Shown here: piece after piece, positions 49,004-63,200 of the stretch | Layout of the letters: every line of letters begins with the position of its first letter | How positions within the stretch are numbered: the first letter of the stretch is position 1 | NCBI GenBank assembly: GCA_037013495.1 | Contig: CM072810.1 | Location: 34,501,843 to 34,565,842, forward strand | Origin: Hippophae tibetana | Taxonomy: Eukaryota; Streptophyta; Magnoliopsida; Rosales; Elaeagnaceae | Direction: 5' to 3' | Length of the DNA stretch: 64,000 nt | Notes under the pieces: generated by a model | Database searches by the model: none | What the model saw: only the letters and a program-made list of their open reading frames with translations | What the model was told of the DNA's origin: nothing | Position numbers and translations under genes: made by a program

Positions 49004-52000
49004 TGATGTAGTTCGAATACTTGGCCAACATATTCATTTAAGAGTATGTTTGGTGGGCATGTACAAGGACTTAAGCAAGGTAACTATGGCATTAAAATGA
49101 TAAGGTAGTATAGGAATTATTTTCTCAATCTAATTTTCTTTGGAAATAGGTCCACCCAAGTTTTACAAGTAGTTGATAATTTTGAAAAACATTGAAAGAC
49201 TTTGTCCAAAGTTTCATACCCTTGCATGATATAGAGCTCAAAATTTCAATTCAACTTCATAATTCTAGATTTATTTTAATATCGAAATGCTTATATGAGT
49301 GGTCTCCAAAATCATTCATGTTTTTTTGAAGAAGTACAATTTTAAATTAATTGTAATAATCATTTTAGAGCCCTAATTTCCTTTTTATAATAATCCTTAA
49401 AAAGGGTTTTTTTCTTTCTAAGAAATTTAGGAAATCACACTGCAAGTAGAGCCATTTTCTCTTCATTATGATTAGAGTCATCTTTTCTAACACTTGGTTC
49501 AAAAACATGTTCACTCTAACCACTATCCTTCATGTCTTGAGGGTAAATTTCTTTACCTCCTCGAAAGTAGATTGCTCTCAACTTGGGTAAAAGTGATGTA
49601 GTTCGAATACTTGCCCAACAGATTCATTTAAGAGTATGTTCGGTGGGCATGTACATGGACTTAAGCATGGTAACTTTGGCATGAAAATGATAAGGTAGTA
49701 TAGGAATTATTTTCTCAATCTAATTTTCTTTGGAAATAGGTCCACCCAAGTTTTACAAGTAATTGATATTGTTTGAAAAACATTGAACGACTTTGTCCAA
49801 AGTTTCTTCCCCTTGCATGATATAGAGCTCAAAATTTCAATTCAACTTCATATTTCTAGATTTATTTTAATATTGAATCGCTTATATGAGTGGTCTCAAA
49901 AATCATTCATGTTGTTTTGAAGAATTACAATTTTAAATTAAGTGTAATAATCATTTTAGAGCCTTAATTTCCTTTTTATAATAATCCTAAAAAAGGGTTT
50001 TTTTCTTTCTAAGAAATTTTGGAAATCACACTGCAAGTAGAGCCATTTTTTTTCATTATGATTAGAGTCATCTTTTCTAACACTTGGGTCAAAACATGTT
50101 CACTCTAACCACTATCCTTGATGTCTTGAGGGTCAATTTCTTTCCCTCCTCGAAAGTAGATTGCTCTCAACTTGGGGAAAATTGATGTAGTTCGAATACT
50201 TGCCCAACAGATTCATTTAAGAGTATGTTTGGTGGGCATGTACATGGACTTAAGCAAGGTAACTTTGGCATTAAAATGATAAGGTAGTATACTAATTATT
50301 TTCTCAATCTAATTTTCTTTGGAAATAGGTCCACCCAAGTTTTACAAGTAGTTGATAATGTTTGAAAAACATTGAAAGACTTTGTCCAAAGTTTCTTCCC
50401 CTTGCATGATATAGAGCTCAAAATTTCAATTCAACTTCATAATTCTAGATTTATTTTAATATTGAAATGCTTATATGAGTGGTCTCAAAAATCATTCATG
50501 TTGTTTTGAAGAATTACAATTTTAAATTAATTGTAATAATCATTTAAGAGCCCTAATTTCCTTTTTATAATAATCCTAAAAGAGGGATTTTTTCTTTCTA
50601 AGAAATTTAGGAAATCACACTGCAAGTAGAGCCATTTTTTCTTCATTATGATTAGAGTCATCTTTTCTAACAATTGGGTCAAAAACATGTTCACTCTCAC
50701 CACTATCCTTGATATCTTGAGGGCCAATTTCTTTCCCTCCTCGAAAGTCGATTGCTCTCAACATAGGCAAAAGTGATGTAGTTTGAATACTTGGCCAACA
50801 TATTCATTTAAGAGTATGTTCGGTGGGCATGTACATGGACTTAAGCAAGGTAACTTTGGCATTAAAATGATAAGGTAGTATAGGAATTATTTTCTCAATC
50901 TAATTTTCTTTGGAAATAGGTCCACCCAAGTTTTACAAGTAGTTGATAATGTTTGAAAAACATTGAAAGACTTTGTCCAAAGTTTCTTCCCCTTGCATGA
51001 TATAGAGCTCAAAATTTCAATTCAACTTCATAATTCTAGATTTATTTTAATATTGAAATGCTTATATGAGTGGTCTCAAAAATCATTCATGTTGTTTTGA
51101 AGAAGTACAATTTTAAATTAATTGTAATAATCATTTTAGAGCCCTAATTTCCTATTTATAATAATCCTAAAAAAGGGATTTTTTCTTTCTAAGAAATTTA
51201 GGAAATCACACTGCAAGTGGAGCCATTTTTTTTTCATTATGATTAGAGTCATCTTTTCTAACAATTGGGTCAAAAACATGTTCACTCTCACCACTATCCT
51301 TGATATCTTGAGGGCCAATTTCTTTCCCTCCTCGAAAGTCGATTGCTCTCAACATAGGCAAAAGTGATGTAGTTCGAATACTTGGCCAACATATTCATTT
51401 AAGAGTATGTTTGGTGGGCATGTACAAGGACTTAAGCAAGGTAACTATGGCATTAAAATGATAAGGTAGTATAGGAATTATTTTCTCAATCTAATTTTCT
51501 TTGGAAATAGGTCCACCCAAGTTTTACAAGTAGTTGATAATTTTGAAAAACATTGAAAGACTTTGTCCAAAGTTTCATACCCTTGCATGATATAGAGCTC
51601 AAAATTTCAATTCAACTTCATAATTCTAGATTTATTTTAATATTGAAATGCTTATATGAGTGGTCTCAAAAATCATTCATGTTTTTTTGAAGAAGTACAA
51701 TTTTAAATTAATTGTAATAATCATTTTAGAGCCCTAATTTCCTTTTTATAACAATCCTTAAAAAGGGTTTTTTTCTTTCTAAGAAATTTAGGAAATCACA
51801 CTGCAAGTAGAGCCATTTTCTCTTCATTATGATTAGAGTCATCTTTTCTAACACTTGGTTCAAAAACATGTTCACTCTAACCACTATCCTTCATGTCTTG
51901 AGGGTAAATTTCTTTACCTCCTCGAAAGTAGATTGCTCTCAACTTGGGTAAAAGTGATGTAGTTCGAATACTTGCCCAACAGATTCATTTAAGAGTATGT

Positions 52001-53726
52001 TCGGTGGGCATGTACATGGACTTAAGCAAGGTAACTTTGGCATGAAAATGATAAGGTAGTATAGGAATTATTTTCTCAATCTAATTTTCTTTGGAAATAG
52101 GTCCACCCAAGTTTTACAAGTAATTGATATTGTTTGAAAAACATTGAACGACTTTGTCCAAAGTTTCTTCCCCTTGCATGATATAGAGCTCAAAATTTCA
52201 ATTCAACTTAATAATTCTAGTTTTATTTTAATATTGAATCGCTTATATGAGTGGTCTCAAAAATCATTCATGTTGTTTTGAAGAATTACAATTTTAAATT
52301 AAGTGTAATAATCATTTTAGAGCCTTAATTTCCTTTTTATAATAATCCTAAAAAAGGGTTTTTTTCTTTCTAAGAAATTTTGGAAATCACACTGCAAGTA
52401 GAGCCATTTTTTCTTCATTATGATTAGAGTCATCTTTTCTAACACTTGGGTCAAAAACATGTTCACTCTAACCACTATCCTTGATGTCTTGAGGGTCAAT
52501 TTCTTTCCCTCCTCGAAAGTAGATTGCTCTCAACTTGGGGAAAATTGATGTAGTTCGAATACTTGCCCAACAGATTCATTTAAGAGTATGTTTGGTGGGC
52601 ATGTACATGGACTTAAGCAAGGTAACTTTGGCATTAAAATGATAAGGTAGTATAGGAATTATTTTCTCAATCTAATTTTCTTTGGAAATAGGTCCACCCA
52701 AGTTTTACAAGTAATTGATATTGTTTGAAAAACATTGAACGACTTTGTCCAAAGTTTCTTCCCCTTGCATGATATAGAGCTCAAAATTTCAATTCAACTT
52801 AATAATTCTAGATTTATTTTAATATTGAATCGCTTATATGAGTGGTCTCAAAAATCATTCATGTTGTTTTGAAGAATTACAATTTTAAATTAAGTGTAAT
52901 AATCATTTTAGAGCCTTAATTTCCTTTTTATAATAATCCTAAAAAAGGGTTTTTTTCTTTCTAAGAAATTTAGGAAATCACACTGCAAGTAGAGCCATTT
53001 TTTCTTCATTATGATTAGAGTCATCTTTTCTAACACTTGGGTCAAAACATGTTCACTCTAACCACTATCCTTGATGTCTTGAGGGTCAATTTCTTTCCCT
53101 CCTCGAAAGTAGATTGCTCTCAACTTGGGGAAAATTGATGTAGTTCGAATACTTGCCCAACAGATTCATTTAAGAGTATGTTTGGTGGGCATGTACATGG
53201 ACTTAAGCAAGGTAACTTTGGCATTAAAATGATAAGGTAGTATACTAATTATTTTCTCAATCTAATTTTCTTTGGAAATAGGTCCACCCAAGTTTTACAA
53301 GTAGTTGATAATGTTTGAAAAACATTGAAAGACTTTGTCCAAAGTTTCTTCCCCTTGCATGATATAGAGCTCAAAATTTCAATTCAACTTCATAATTCTA
53401 GATTTATTTTAATATTGAAATGCTTATATGAGTGGTCTCAAAAATCATTCATGTTGTTTTGAAGAATTACACTTTTAAATTAATTGTAATAATCATTTTA
53501 GAGCCCTAATTTCCTTTTTATAATAATCCTAAAAGAGGGATTTTTTCTTTCTAAGAAATTTAGGAAATCACACTGCAAGTAGAGCCATTTTTTCTTCATT
53601 ATGATTAGAGTCATCTTTTCTAACAATTGGGTCAAAAACATGTTCATTCTCACCACTATCCTTGATATCTTGAGGGCCAATTTCTTTCCCTCCTCGAAAG
53701 TCGATTGCTCTCAACATAGGCAAAAG
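49004..53726. repeat. A-B-C-D-A-B-B-C run
   Basis: Monomers start at 49004 (A), 49594 (B, 589 bp because of one missing base in the cattttttttcatt region), 50183 (C), 50774 (D), 51365 (A), 51955 (B with ggtcaaaaacatg, 591 bp), 52546 (B-like with a C start) and 53136 (C). The A copy at 49004 has the private atatcgaaatg (C at 49283) and ggtctccaaa. The B copies at 51955 and 52546 share cttaataattc, also present at 57270 and 59632. Confidence 0.86.
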
Positions 53727-55497
53727 TGATGTAGTTCGAATACTTGGCCAACATATTCATTTAAGAGTATGTTTGGTGGGCATGTACAAGGACTTAAGCA
53801 AGGTAACTATGGCATTAAAATGATAAGGTAGTATAGGAATTGTTTTCTCAATCTAATTTTCTTTGGAAATAGGTCCACCCAAGTTTTACAAGTAGTTGAT
53901 AATTTTTAAAAACATTGAAAGACTTTGTCCAAAGTTTCATACCCTTGCATGATATAGAGCTCAAAATTTCAATTCAACTTCATAATTCTAGATTTATTTT
54001 AATATTGAAATGCTTATATGAGTGGTCTCAAAAATCATTCATGTTTTTTTGAAGAAGTACAATTTTAAATTAATTGTAATAATCATTTTAGAGCCCTAAT
54101 TTCCTTTTTATAATAATCCTTAAAAAGGGTTTTTTTCTTTCTAAGAAATTTGGGAAATCACACTGCAAGTAGAGCCATTTTCTCTTCATTATGATTAGAG
54201 TCATCTTTTCTAACACTTGGTTCAAAAACATGTTCACTCTAACCACTATCCTTCATGTCTTGAGGGTAAATTTCTTTACCTCCTCGAAAGTAGATTGCTC
54301 TCAACTTGGGTAAAAGTGATGTAGTTCGAATACTTGCCCAACAGATTCATTTAAGAGTATGTTCGGTGGGCATGTACATGGACTTAAGCAAGGTAACTTT
54401 GGCATGAAAATGATAAGGTAGTGTAGGAATTATTTTCTCAATCTAATTTTCTTTGGAAATAGGTCCACCCAAGTTTTACAAGTAGTTGATAATGTTTGAA
54501 AAACATTGAAAGACTTTGTCCAAAGTTTCTTCCCCTTGCATGATATAGAGCTCAAAATTTCAATTCAACTTCATAATTCTAGATTTATTTTAATATCGAA
54601 ATGCTTATATGAGTGGTCTCAAAAATCATTCATGTTTTTTTGAAGAAGTACAATTTTAAATTAATTGTAATAATCATTTTAGAGCCCTAATTTCCTTTTT
54701 ATAATAATCCTTAAAAAGGGTTTTTTTCTTTCTAAGAAATTTAGGAAATCACACTGCAAGTAGAGCCATTTTCTCTTCATTATGATTAGAGTCATCTTTT
54801 CTAACACTTGGTTCAAAAACATGTTCACTCTAACCACTATCCTTCATGTCTTGAGGGTAAATTTCTTTACCTCCTCGAAAGTAGATTGCTCTCAACTTGG
54901 GTAAAAGTGATGTAGTTCGAATACTTGCCCAACAGATTCATTTAAGAGTATGTTCGGTGGGCATGTACATGGACTTAAGCATGGTAACTTTGGCATGAAA
55001 ATGATAAGGTAGTATAGGAATTATTTTCTCAATCTAATTTTCTTTGGAAATAGGTCCACCCAAGTTTTACAAGTAATTGATATTGTTTGAAAAACATTGA
55101 ACGACTTTGTCCAAAGTTTCTTCCCCTTGCATGATATAGAGCTCAAAATTTCAATTCAACTTCATATTTCTAGATTTATTTTAATATTGAATCGCTTATA
55201 TGAGTGGTCTCAAAAATCATTCATGTTGTTTTGAAGAATTACAATTTTAAATTAAGTGTAATAATCATTTTAGAGCCTTAATTTCCTTTTTATAATAATC
55301 CTAAAAAAGGGTTTTTTTCTTTCTAAGAAATTTTGGAAATCACACTGCAAGTAGAGCCATTTTTTCTTCATTAGGATTAGAGTCATCTTTTCTAACACTT
55401 GGGTCAAAACATGTTCACTCTAACCACTATCCTTGATGTCTTGAGGGTCAATTTCTTTCCCTCCTCGAAAGTAGATTGCTCTCAACTTGGGGAAAAT
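53727..55497. repeat. A, B/A chimera, B: contracted relative of 47823-50182
   Basis: Monomers start at 53727 (A with tttgggaaat), 54317 (chimera) and 54908 (B with aagcatgg, gcatgaaaatg and catatttctag). The chimera begins like the monomer at 48413 (gtgtagg at 54421) and continues like the one at 49004 (atatcgaaatg, C at 54597). The next monomer matches 49594. This is the 47823-50182 order with one monomer removed. Confidence 0.87.
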
Positions 55498-57859
55498 TGA
55501 TGTAGTTCGAATACTTGCCCAACAGATTCATTTAAGAGTATGTTTGGTGGGCATGTACATGGACTTAAGCAAGGTAACTTTGGCATTAAAATGATAAGGT
55601 AGTATACTAATTATTTTCTCAATCTAATTTTCTTTGGAAATAGGTCCACCCAAGTTTTACAAGTAGTTGATAATGTTTGAAAAACATTGAAAGACTTTGT
55701 CCAAAGTTTCTTCCCCTTGCATGATATAGAGCTCAAAATTTCAATTCAACTTCATAATTCTAGATTTATTTTAATATTGAAATGCTTATATGAGTGGTCT
55801 CAAAAATCATTCATGTTGTTTTGAAGAATTACAATTTTAAATTAATTGTAATAATCATTTTAGAGCCCTAATTTCCTATTTATAATTATCCTTAAAAAGG
55901 GTTTTTTTCTTTCTAAGAAATTTAGGAAATCACACTGCAAATGGAGCCATTTTCTCTTCATTATGATTAGAGTCATCTTTTCTAACACTTGGGTCAAAAA
56001 CATGTTCACTCTCACCACTATCCTTGATGTCTTGAGGGCCAATTTCTTTCCCTCCTCGAAAGTCGATTGCTCTCAACATAGGCAAAAGTGATGTAGTTCG
56101 AATACTTGGCCAACAGATTCATTTAAGAGTATGTTCGGTGGGCATGTACATGGACTTAAGCAAGGTAACTTTGGCATTAAAATGATAAGGTAGTATAGGA
56201 ATTATTTTCTCAATCTAATTTTCTTTGGAAATAGGTCCACCCAAGTTTTACAAGTAGTTGATAATGTTTGAAAAACATTGAAAGACTTTGTCCAAAGTTT
56301 CTTCCCCTTGCATGATATAGAGCTCAAAATTTCAATTCAACTTCATAATTCTAGATTTATTTTAATATTGAAATGCTTATATGAGTGGTCTCAAAAATCA
56401 TTCATGTTGTTTTGAAGAAGTACAATTTTAAATTAATTGTAATAATCATTTTAGAGCCCTAATTTCCTATTTATAATAATCCTAAAAAAGGGATTTTTTC
56501 TTTCTAAGAAATTTAGGAAATCACACTGCAAGTGGAGCCATTTTTTCTTCATTATGATTAGAGTCATCTTTTCTAACAATTGGGTCAAAAACATGTTCAC
56601 TCTCACCACTATCCTTGATATCTTGAGGGCCAATTTCTTTCCCTCCTCGAAAGTCGATTGCTCTCAACATAGGCAAAAGTGATGTAGTTCGAATACTTGG
56701 CCAACATATTCATTTAAGAGTATGTTTGGTGGGCATGTACAAGGACTTAAGCAAGGTAACTATGGCATTAAAATGATAAGGTAGTATAGGAATTATTTTC
56801 TCAATCTAATTTTCTTTGGAAATAGGTCCATCCAAGTTTTACAAGTAGTTGATAATTTTGAAAAACATTGAAAGACTTTGTCCAAAGTTTCATACCCTTG
56901 CATGATATAGAGCTCAAAATTTCAATTCAACTTCATAATTCTAGATTTATTTTAATATTGAAATGCTTATATGAGTGGTCTCAAAAATCATTCATGTTTT
57001 TTTGAAGAAGTACAATTTTAAATTAATTGTAATAATCATTTTAGAGCCCTAATTTCCTTTTTATAATAATCCTTAAAAAGGGTTTTTTTCTTTCTAAGAA
57101 ATTTAGGAAATCACACTGCAAGTAGAGCCATTTTCTCTTCATTATGATTAGAGTCATCTTTTCTAACACTTGGTTCAAAAACATGTTCACTCTAACCACT
57201 ATCCTTCATGTCTTGAGGGTAAATTTCTTTACCTCCTCGAAAGTAGATTGCTCTCAACTTGGGTAAAAGTGATGTAGTTCGAATACTTGCCCAACAGATT
57301 CATTTAAGAGTATGTTCGGTGGGCATGTACATGGACTTAAGCAAGGTAACTTTGGCATTAAAATGATAAGGTAGTATAGGAATTATTTTCTCAATCTAAT
57401 TTTCTTTGGAAATAGGTCCACCCAAGTTTTACAAGTAATTGATATTGTTTGAAAAACATTGAACGACTTTGTCCAAAGTTTCTTCCCCTTGCATGATATA
57501 GAGCTCAAAATTTCAATTCAACTTAATAATTCCAGATTTATTTTAATATTGAATCGCTTATATGAGTGGTCTCAAAAATCATTCATGTTGTTTTGAAGAA
57601 TTACAATTTTAAATTAAGTGTAATAATCATTTTAGAGCCTTAATTTCCTTTTTATAATAATCCTAAAAAAGGGTTTTTTTCTTTCTAAGAAATTTTGGAA
57701 ATCACACTGCAAGTAGAGCCATTTTTTCTTCATTATGATTAGAGTCATCTTTTCTAACACTTGGGTCAAAACATGTTCACTCTAACCACTATCCTTGATG
57801 TCTTGAGAGTCAATTTCTTTCCCTCCTCGAAAGTAGATTGCTCTCAACTTGGGGAAAAT
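55498..57859. repeat. C-D-A-B tetramer, copy 1 of an adjacent pair (2362 bp)
   Basis: Monomers start at 55498 (C start, with ccttaaaaag and gatgtcttg), 56089 (D), 56680 (A) and 57270 (B). The rare gcaaatggagcc near 55938 recurs 2362 bases downstream. cttaataattc in the B copy is also shared. Private changes here include ggtccatcc near 56827 and attccag near 57528. Confidence 0.88.
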
Positions 57860-60222
57860 TGATGTAGTTCGAATACTTGCCCAACAGATTCATTTAAGAG
57901 TATGTTTGGTGGGCATGTACATGGACTTAAGCAAGGTAACTTTGGCATTAAAATGATAAGGTAGTATACTAATTATTTTCTCAATCTAATTTTCTTTGGA
58001 AATAGGTCCACCCAAGTTTTACAAGTAGTTGATAATGTTTGAAAAACATTGAAAGACTTTGTCCAAAGTTTCTTCCCCTTGCATGATATAGAGCTCAAAA
58101 TTTCAATTCAACTTCATAATTCTAGATTTATTTTAATATTGAAATGCTTATATGAGTGGTCTCAAAAATCATTCATGTTGTTTTGAAGAATTACAATTTT
58201 AAATTAATTGTAATAATCATTTTAGAGCCCTAATTTCCTATTTATAATAATCCTTAAAAAGGGTTTTTTTCTTTCTAAGAAATTTAGGAAATCACACTGC
58301 AAATGGAGCCATTTTCTCTTCATTATGATTAGAGTCATCTTTTCTAACACTTGGGTCAAAAACATGTTCACTCTCACCACTATCCTTGATGTCTTGAGGG
58401 CCAATTTCTTTCCCTCCTCGAAAGTCGATTGCTCTCAACATAGGAAAAAGTGATGTAGTTCGAATACTTGCCCAACAGATTCATTTCAGAGTATGTTCGG
58501 TGGGCATGTACATGGACTTAAGCAAGGTAACTTTGGCATTAAAATGATAAGGTAGTATAGGAATTATTTTCTCAATCTAATTTTCTTTGGAAATAGGTCC
58601 ACCCAAGTTTTACAAGTAGTTGATAATGTTTGAAAAACATTGAAAGACTTTGTCCAAAGTTTCTTCCCCTTGCATGATATAGAGCTCAAAATTTCAATTC
58701 AACTTCATAATTCTAGATTTATTTTAATATTGAAATGCTTATATGAGTGGTCTCAAAAATCATTCATGTTGTTTTGAAGAAGTACAATTTTAAATTAATT
58801 GTAATAATCATTTTAGAGCCCTAATTTCCTATTTATAATAATCCTAAAAAAGGGATTTTTTCTTTCTAAGAAATTTAGGAAATCACACTGCAAGTGGAGC
58901 CATTTTTTCTTCATTATGATTAGAGTCATCTTTTCTAACAATTGGGTCAAAAACATGTTCACTCTCACCACTATCCTTTATATCTTGAGGGCCAATTTCT
59001 TTCCCTCCTCGAAAGTCGATTGCTCTCAACATAGGCAAAAGTGATGTAGTTCGAATACTTCGCCAACATATTCATTTAAGAGTATGTTTGGTTGGCATGT
59101 ACAAGGACTTAAGCAAGGTAACTATGGCATTAAAATGATAAGGTAGTATAGGAATTATTTTCTCAATCTAATTTTCTTTGGAAATAGGTCCACCCAAGTT
59201 TTACAAGTAGTTGATAATTTTGAAAAACATTGAAAGACTTTGTCCAAAGTTTCATACCCTTGCATGATATAGAGCTCAAAATTTCAATTCAACTTCATAA
59301 TTCTAGATTTATTTTAATATTGAAATGCTTATATGAGTGGTCTCAAAAATCATTCATGTTTTTTTGAAGAAGTACAATTTTAAATTAATTGTAATAATCA
59401 TTTTAGAGCCCTAATTTCCTTTTTATAATAATCCTTAAAAAGGGTTTTTTTCTTTCTAAGAAATTTAGGAAATCACACTGCAAGTAGAGCCATTTTCTCT
59501 TCATTATGATTAGAGTCATCTTTTCTAACACTTGGTTCAAAAACATGTTCACTCTAACCACTATCCTTCATGTCTTGAGGGTAAATTTATTTACCTCCTC
59601 GAAAGTAGATTGCTCTCAACTTGGGTAAAAGTGATGTAGTTCGAATACTTGCCCAACAGATTCATTTAAGAGTATGTTCGGTGGGCATGTACATGGACTT
59701 AAGCAAGGTAACTTTGGCATTAAAATGATAAGGTAGTATAGGAATTATTTTCTCAATCTAATTTTCTTTGGAAATAGGTCCACCCAAGTTTTACAAGTAA
59801 TTGATATTGTTTGAAAAACATTGAACGACTTTGTCCAAAGTTTCTTCCCCTTGCATGATATAGAGCTCAAAATTTCAATTCAACTTAATAATTCTAGATT
59901 TATTTTAATATTGAATCGCTTAAATGAGTGGTCTCAAAAATCATTCATGTTGTTTTGAAGAATTACAATTTTAAATTAAGTGTAATAATCATTTTAGAGC
60001 CTTAATTTCCTTTTTATAATAATCCTAAAAAAGGGTTTTTTTCTTTCTAAGAAATTTAGGAAATCACACTACAAGTGGAGCCATTTTTTCTTCATTATGA
60101 TTAGAGTCATCTTTTCTAACAATTGGCTCAAAAACATGTTCACTCTCACCACTATCCTTGATATCTTGAGGGCCAATTTCTTTCCCTCCTCGAAAGTCGA
60201 TTGCTCTCAACATAGGCAAAAG
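57860..60222. repeat. C-D-A-B/D tetramer, copy 2 of an adjacent pair
   Basis: Monomers start at 57860 (C), 58451 (D), 59042 (A) and 59632 (B start, D end). gcaaatggagcc near 58300 and cttaataattc near 59883 match the preceding tetramer. The fourth monomer switches from B to D at about 60030-60070, where it gains cactacaagtgg and ttggctcaaaa, the D sublineage of 24796 and 30700. It ends in cataggcaaaag instead of ttggggaaaat. Confidence 0.87.
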
Positions 60223-63200
60223 TGATGTAGTTCGAATACTTGGCCAACATATTCATTTAAGAGTATGTTTGGTGGGCATGTACAAGGACTTAAGCAAGGT
60301 AACTATGGCATTAAAATGATAAGGTAGTATAGGAATTATTTTCTCAATCTAATTTTCTTTGGAAATAGGTCCACCCAAGTTTTACAAGTAGTTGATAATT
60401 TTGAAAAACATTGAAAGACTTTGTCCAAAGTTTCATACCCTTGCATGATATAGAGCTCAAAATTTGAATTCAACTTCATAATTCTAGATTTATTTTAATA
60501 TTGAAATGCTTATATGAGTGGTCTCAAAAATCATTCATGTTTTTTTGAAGAAGTACAATTTTAAATTAATTGTAATAATCATTTTAGAGCCCTAATTTCC
60601 TTTTTATAATAATCCTTAAAAAGGGTTTTTTTCTTTCTAAGAAATTTAGGAAATCACACTGCAAGTAGAGCCATTTTCTCTTCATTATGATTAGAGTCAT
60701 CTTTTCTAACACTTGGTTCAAAAACATGTTCACTCTAACCACTATCCTTCATGTCTTGAGGGTAAATTTATTTACCTCCTCGAAAGTAGATTGCTCTCAA
60801 CTTGGGTAAAAGTGATGTAGTTCGAATACTTGCCCAACAGATTCATTTAAGAGTATGTTCGGTGGGCATGTACATGGACTTAAGCAAGGTAACTTTGGCA
60901 TTAAAATGATAAGGTAGTATAGGAATTATTTTCTCAATCTAATTTTCTTTGGAAATAGGTCCACCCAAGTTTTACAAGTAATTGATATTGTTTGAAAAAC
61001 ATTGAACGACTTTGTCCAAAGTTTCTTCCCCTTGCATGATATAGAGCTCAAAATTTCAATTCAACTTCATAATTCTAGATTTATTTTAATATTGAATCGC
61101 TTATATGAGTGGTCTCAAAAATCATTCATGTTGTTTTGAAGAATTACAATTTTAAATTAAGTGTAATAATCATTTTAGAGCCTTAATTTCCTTTTTATAA
61201 TAATCCTAAAAAAGGGTTTTTTTCTTTCTAAGAAATTTTGGAAATCACACTGCAAGTAGAGCCATTTTTTCTTCATTATGATTAGAGTCATCTTTTCTAA
61301 CACTTGGGTCAAAACATGTTCACTCTAACCACTATCCTTGATGTCTTGAGGGTCAATTTCTTTCCCTCCTCGAAAGTAGATTGCTCTCAACTTGGGGAAA
61401 ATTGATGTAGTTCGAATACTTGCCCAACAGATTCATTTAAGAGTATGTTTGGTGGGCATGTACATGGACTTAAGCAAGGTAACTTTGGCATTAAAATGAT
61501 AAGGTAGTATAGGAATTATTTTCTCAATCTAATTTTCTTTGGAAATAGGTCCACCCAAGTTTTACAAGTAGTTGATAATGTTTGAAAAACATTGAAAGAC
61601 TTTGTCCAAAGTTTCTTCCCCTTGCATGATATAGAGCTCAAAATTTCAATTCAACTTCATAATTCTAGATTTATTTTAATATTGAAATGCTTATATGAGT
61701 GGTCTCAAAAATCATTCATGTTGTTTTGAAGAATTACACTTTTAAATTAATTGTAATAATCATTTTAGAGCCCTAATTTCCTTTTTATAATAATCCTAAA
61801 AGAGGGATTTTTTCTTTCTAAGAAATTTAGGAAATCACACTGCAAGTAGAGCCATTTTTTCTTCATTATGATTAGAGTCATCTTTTCTAACAATTGGGTC
61901 AAAAACATGTTCATTTTCACCACTATCCTTGATATCTTGAGGGCCAATTTCTTTCCCTCCTCGAAAGTCGATTGCTCTCAACATAGGCAAAAGTGATGTA
62001 GTTCGAATACTTGGCCAACATATTCATTTAAGAGTATGTTTGGTGGGCATGTACAAGGACTTAAGCAAGGTAACTATGGCATTAAAATGATAAGGTAGTA
62101 TAGGAATTATTTTCTCAATCTAATTTTCTTTGGAAATAGGTCCACCCAAGTTTTACAAGTAGTTGATAATTTTGAAAAACATTGAAAGACTTTGTCCAAA
62201 GTTTCATACCCTTGCATGATATAGAGCTCAAAATTTCAATTCAACTTCATAATTCTAGATTTATTTTAATATTGAAATGCTTATATGAGTGGTCTCAAAA
62301 ATCATTCATGTTTTTTTGAAGAAGTACAATTTTAAATTAATTGTAATAATCATTTTAGAGCCCTAATTTCCTTTTTATAATAATCCTTAAAAAGGGTTTT
62401 TTTCTTTCTAAGAAATTTAGGAAATCACACTGCAAGTAGAGCCATTTTCTCTTCATTATGATTAGAGTCATCTTTTCTAACACTTGGTTCAAAAACATGT
62501 TCACTCTAACCACTATCCTTCATGTCTTGAGGGTAAATTTCTTTACCTCCTCGAAAGTAGATTGCTCTCAACTTGGGTAAAAGTGATGTAGTTCGAATAC
62601 TTGCCCAACAGATTCATTTAAGAGTATGTTCGGTGGGCATGTACATGGACTTAAGCATGGTAACTTTGGCATGAAAATGATAAGGTAGTATAGGAATTAT
62701 TTTCTCAATCTAATTTTCTTTGGAAATAGGTCCACCCAAGTTTTACAAGTAATTGATATTGTTTGAAAAACATTGAACGACTTTGTCCAAAGTTTCTTCC
62801 CCTTGCATGATATAGAGCTCAAAATTTCAATTCAACTTCATATTTCTAGATTTATTTTAATATTGAATCGCTTATATGAGTGGTCTCAAAAATCATTCAT
62901 GTTGTTTTGAAGAATTACAATTTTAAATTAAGTGTAATAATCATTTTAGAGCCTTAATTTCCTTTTTATAATAATCCTAAAAAAGGGTTTTTTTCTTTCT
63001 AAGAAATTTTGGAAATCACACTGCAAGTAGAGCCATTTTTTCTTCATTATGATTAGAGTCATCTTTTCTAACACTTGGGTCAAAACATGTTCACTCTAAC
63101 CACTATCCTTGATGTCTTGAGGGTCAATTTCTTTCCCTCCTCGAAAGTAGATTGCTCTCAACTTGGGGAAAATTGATGTAGTTCGAATACTTGCCCAACA

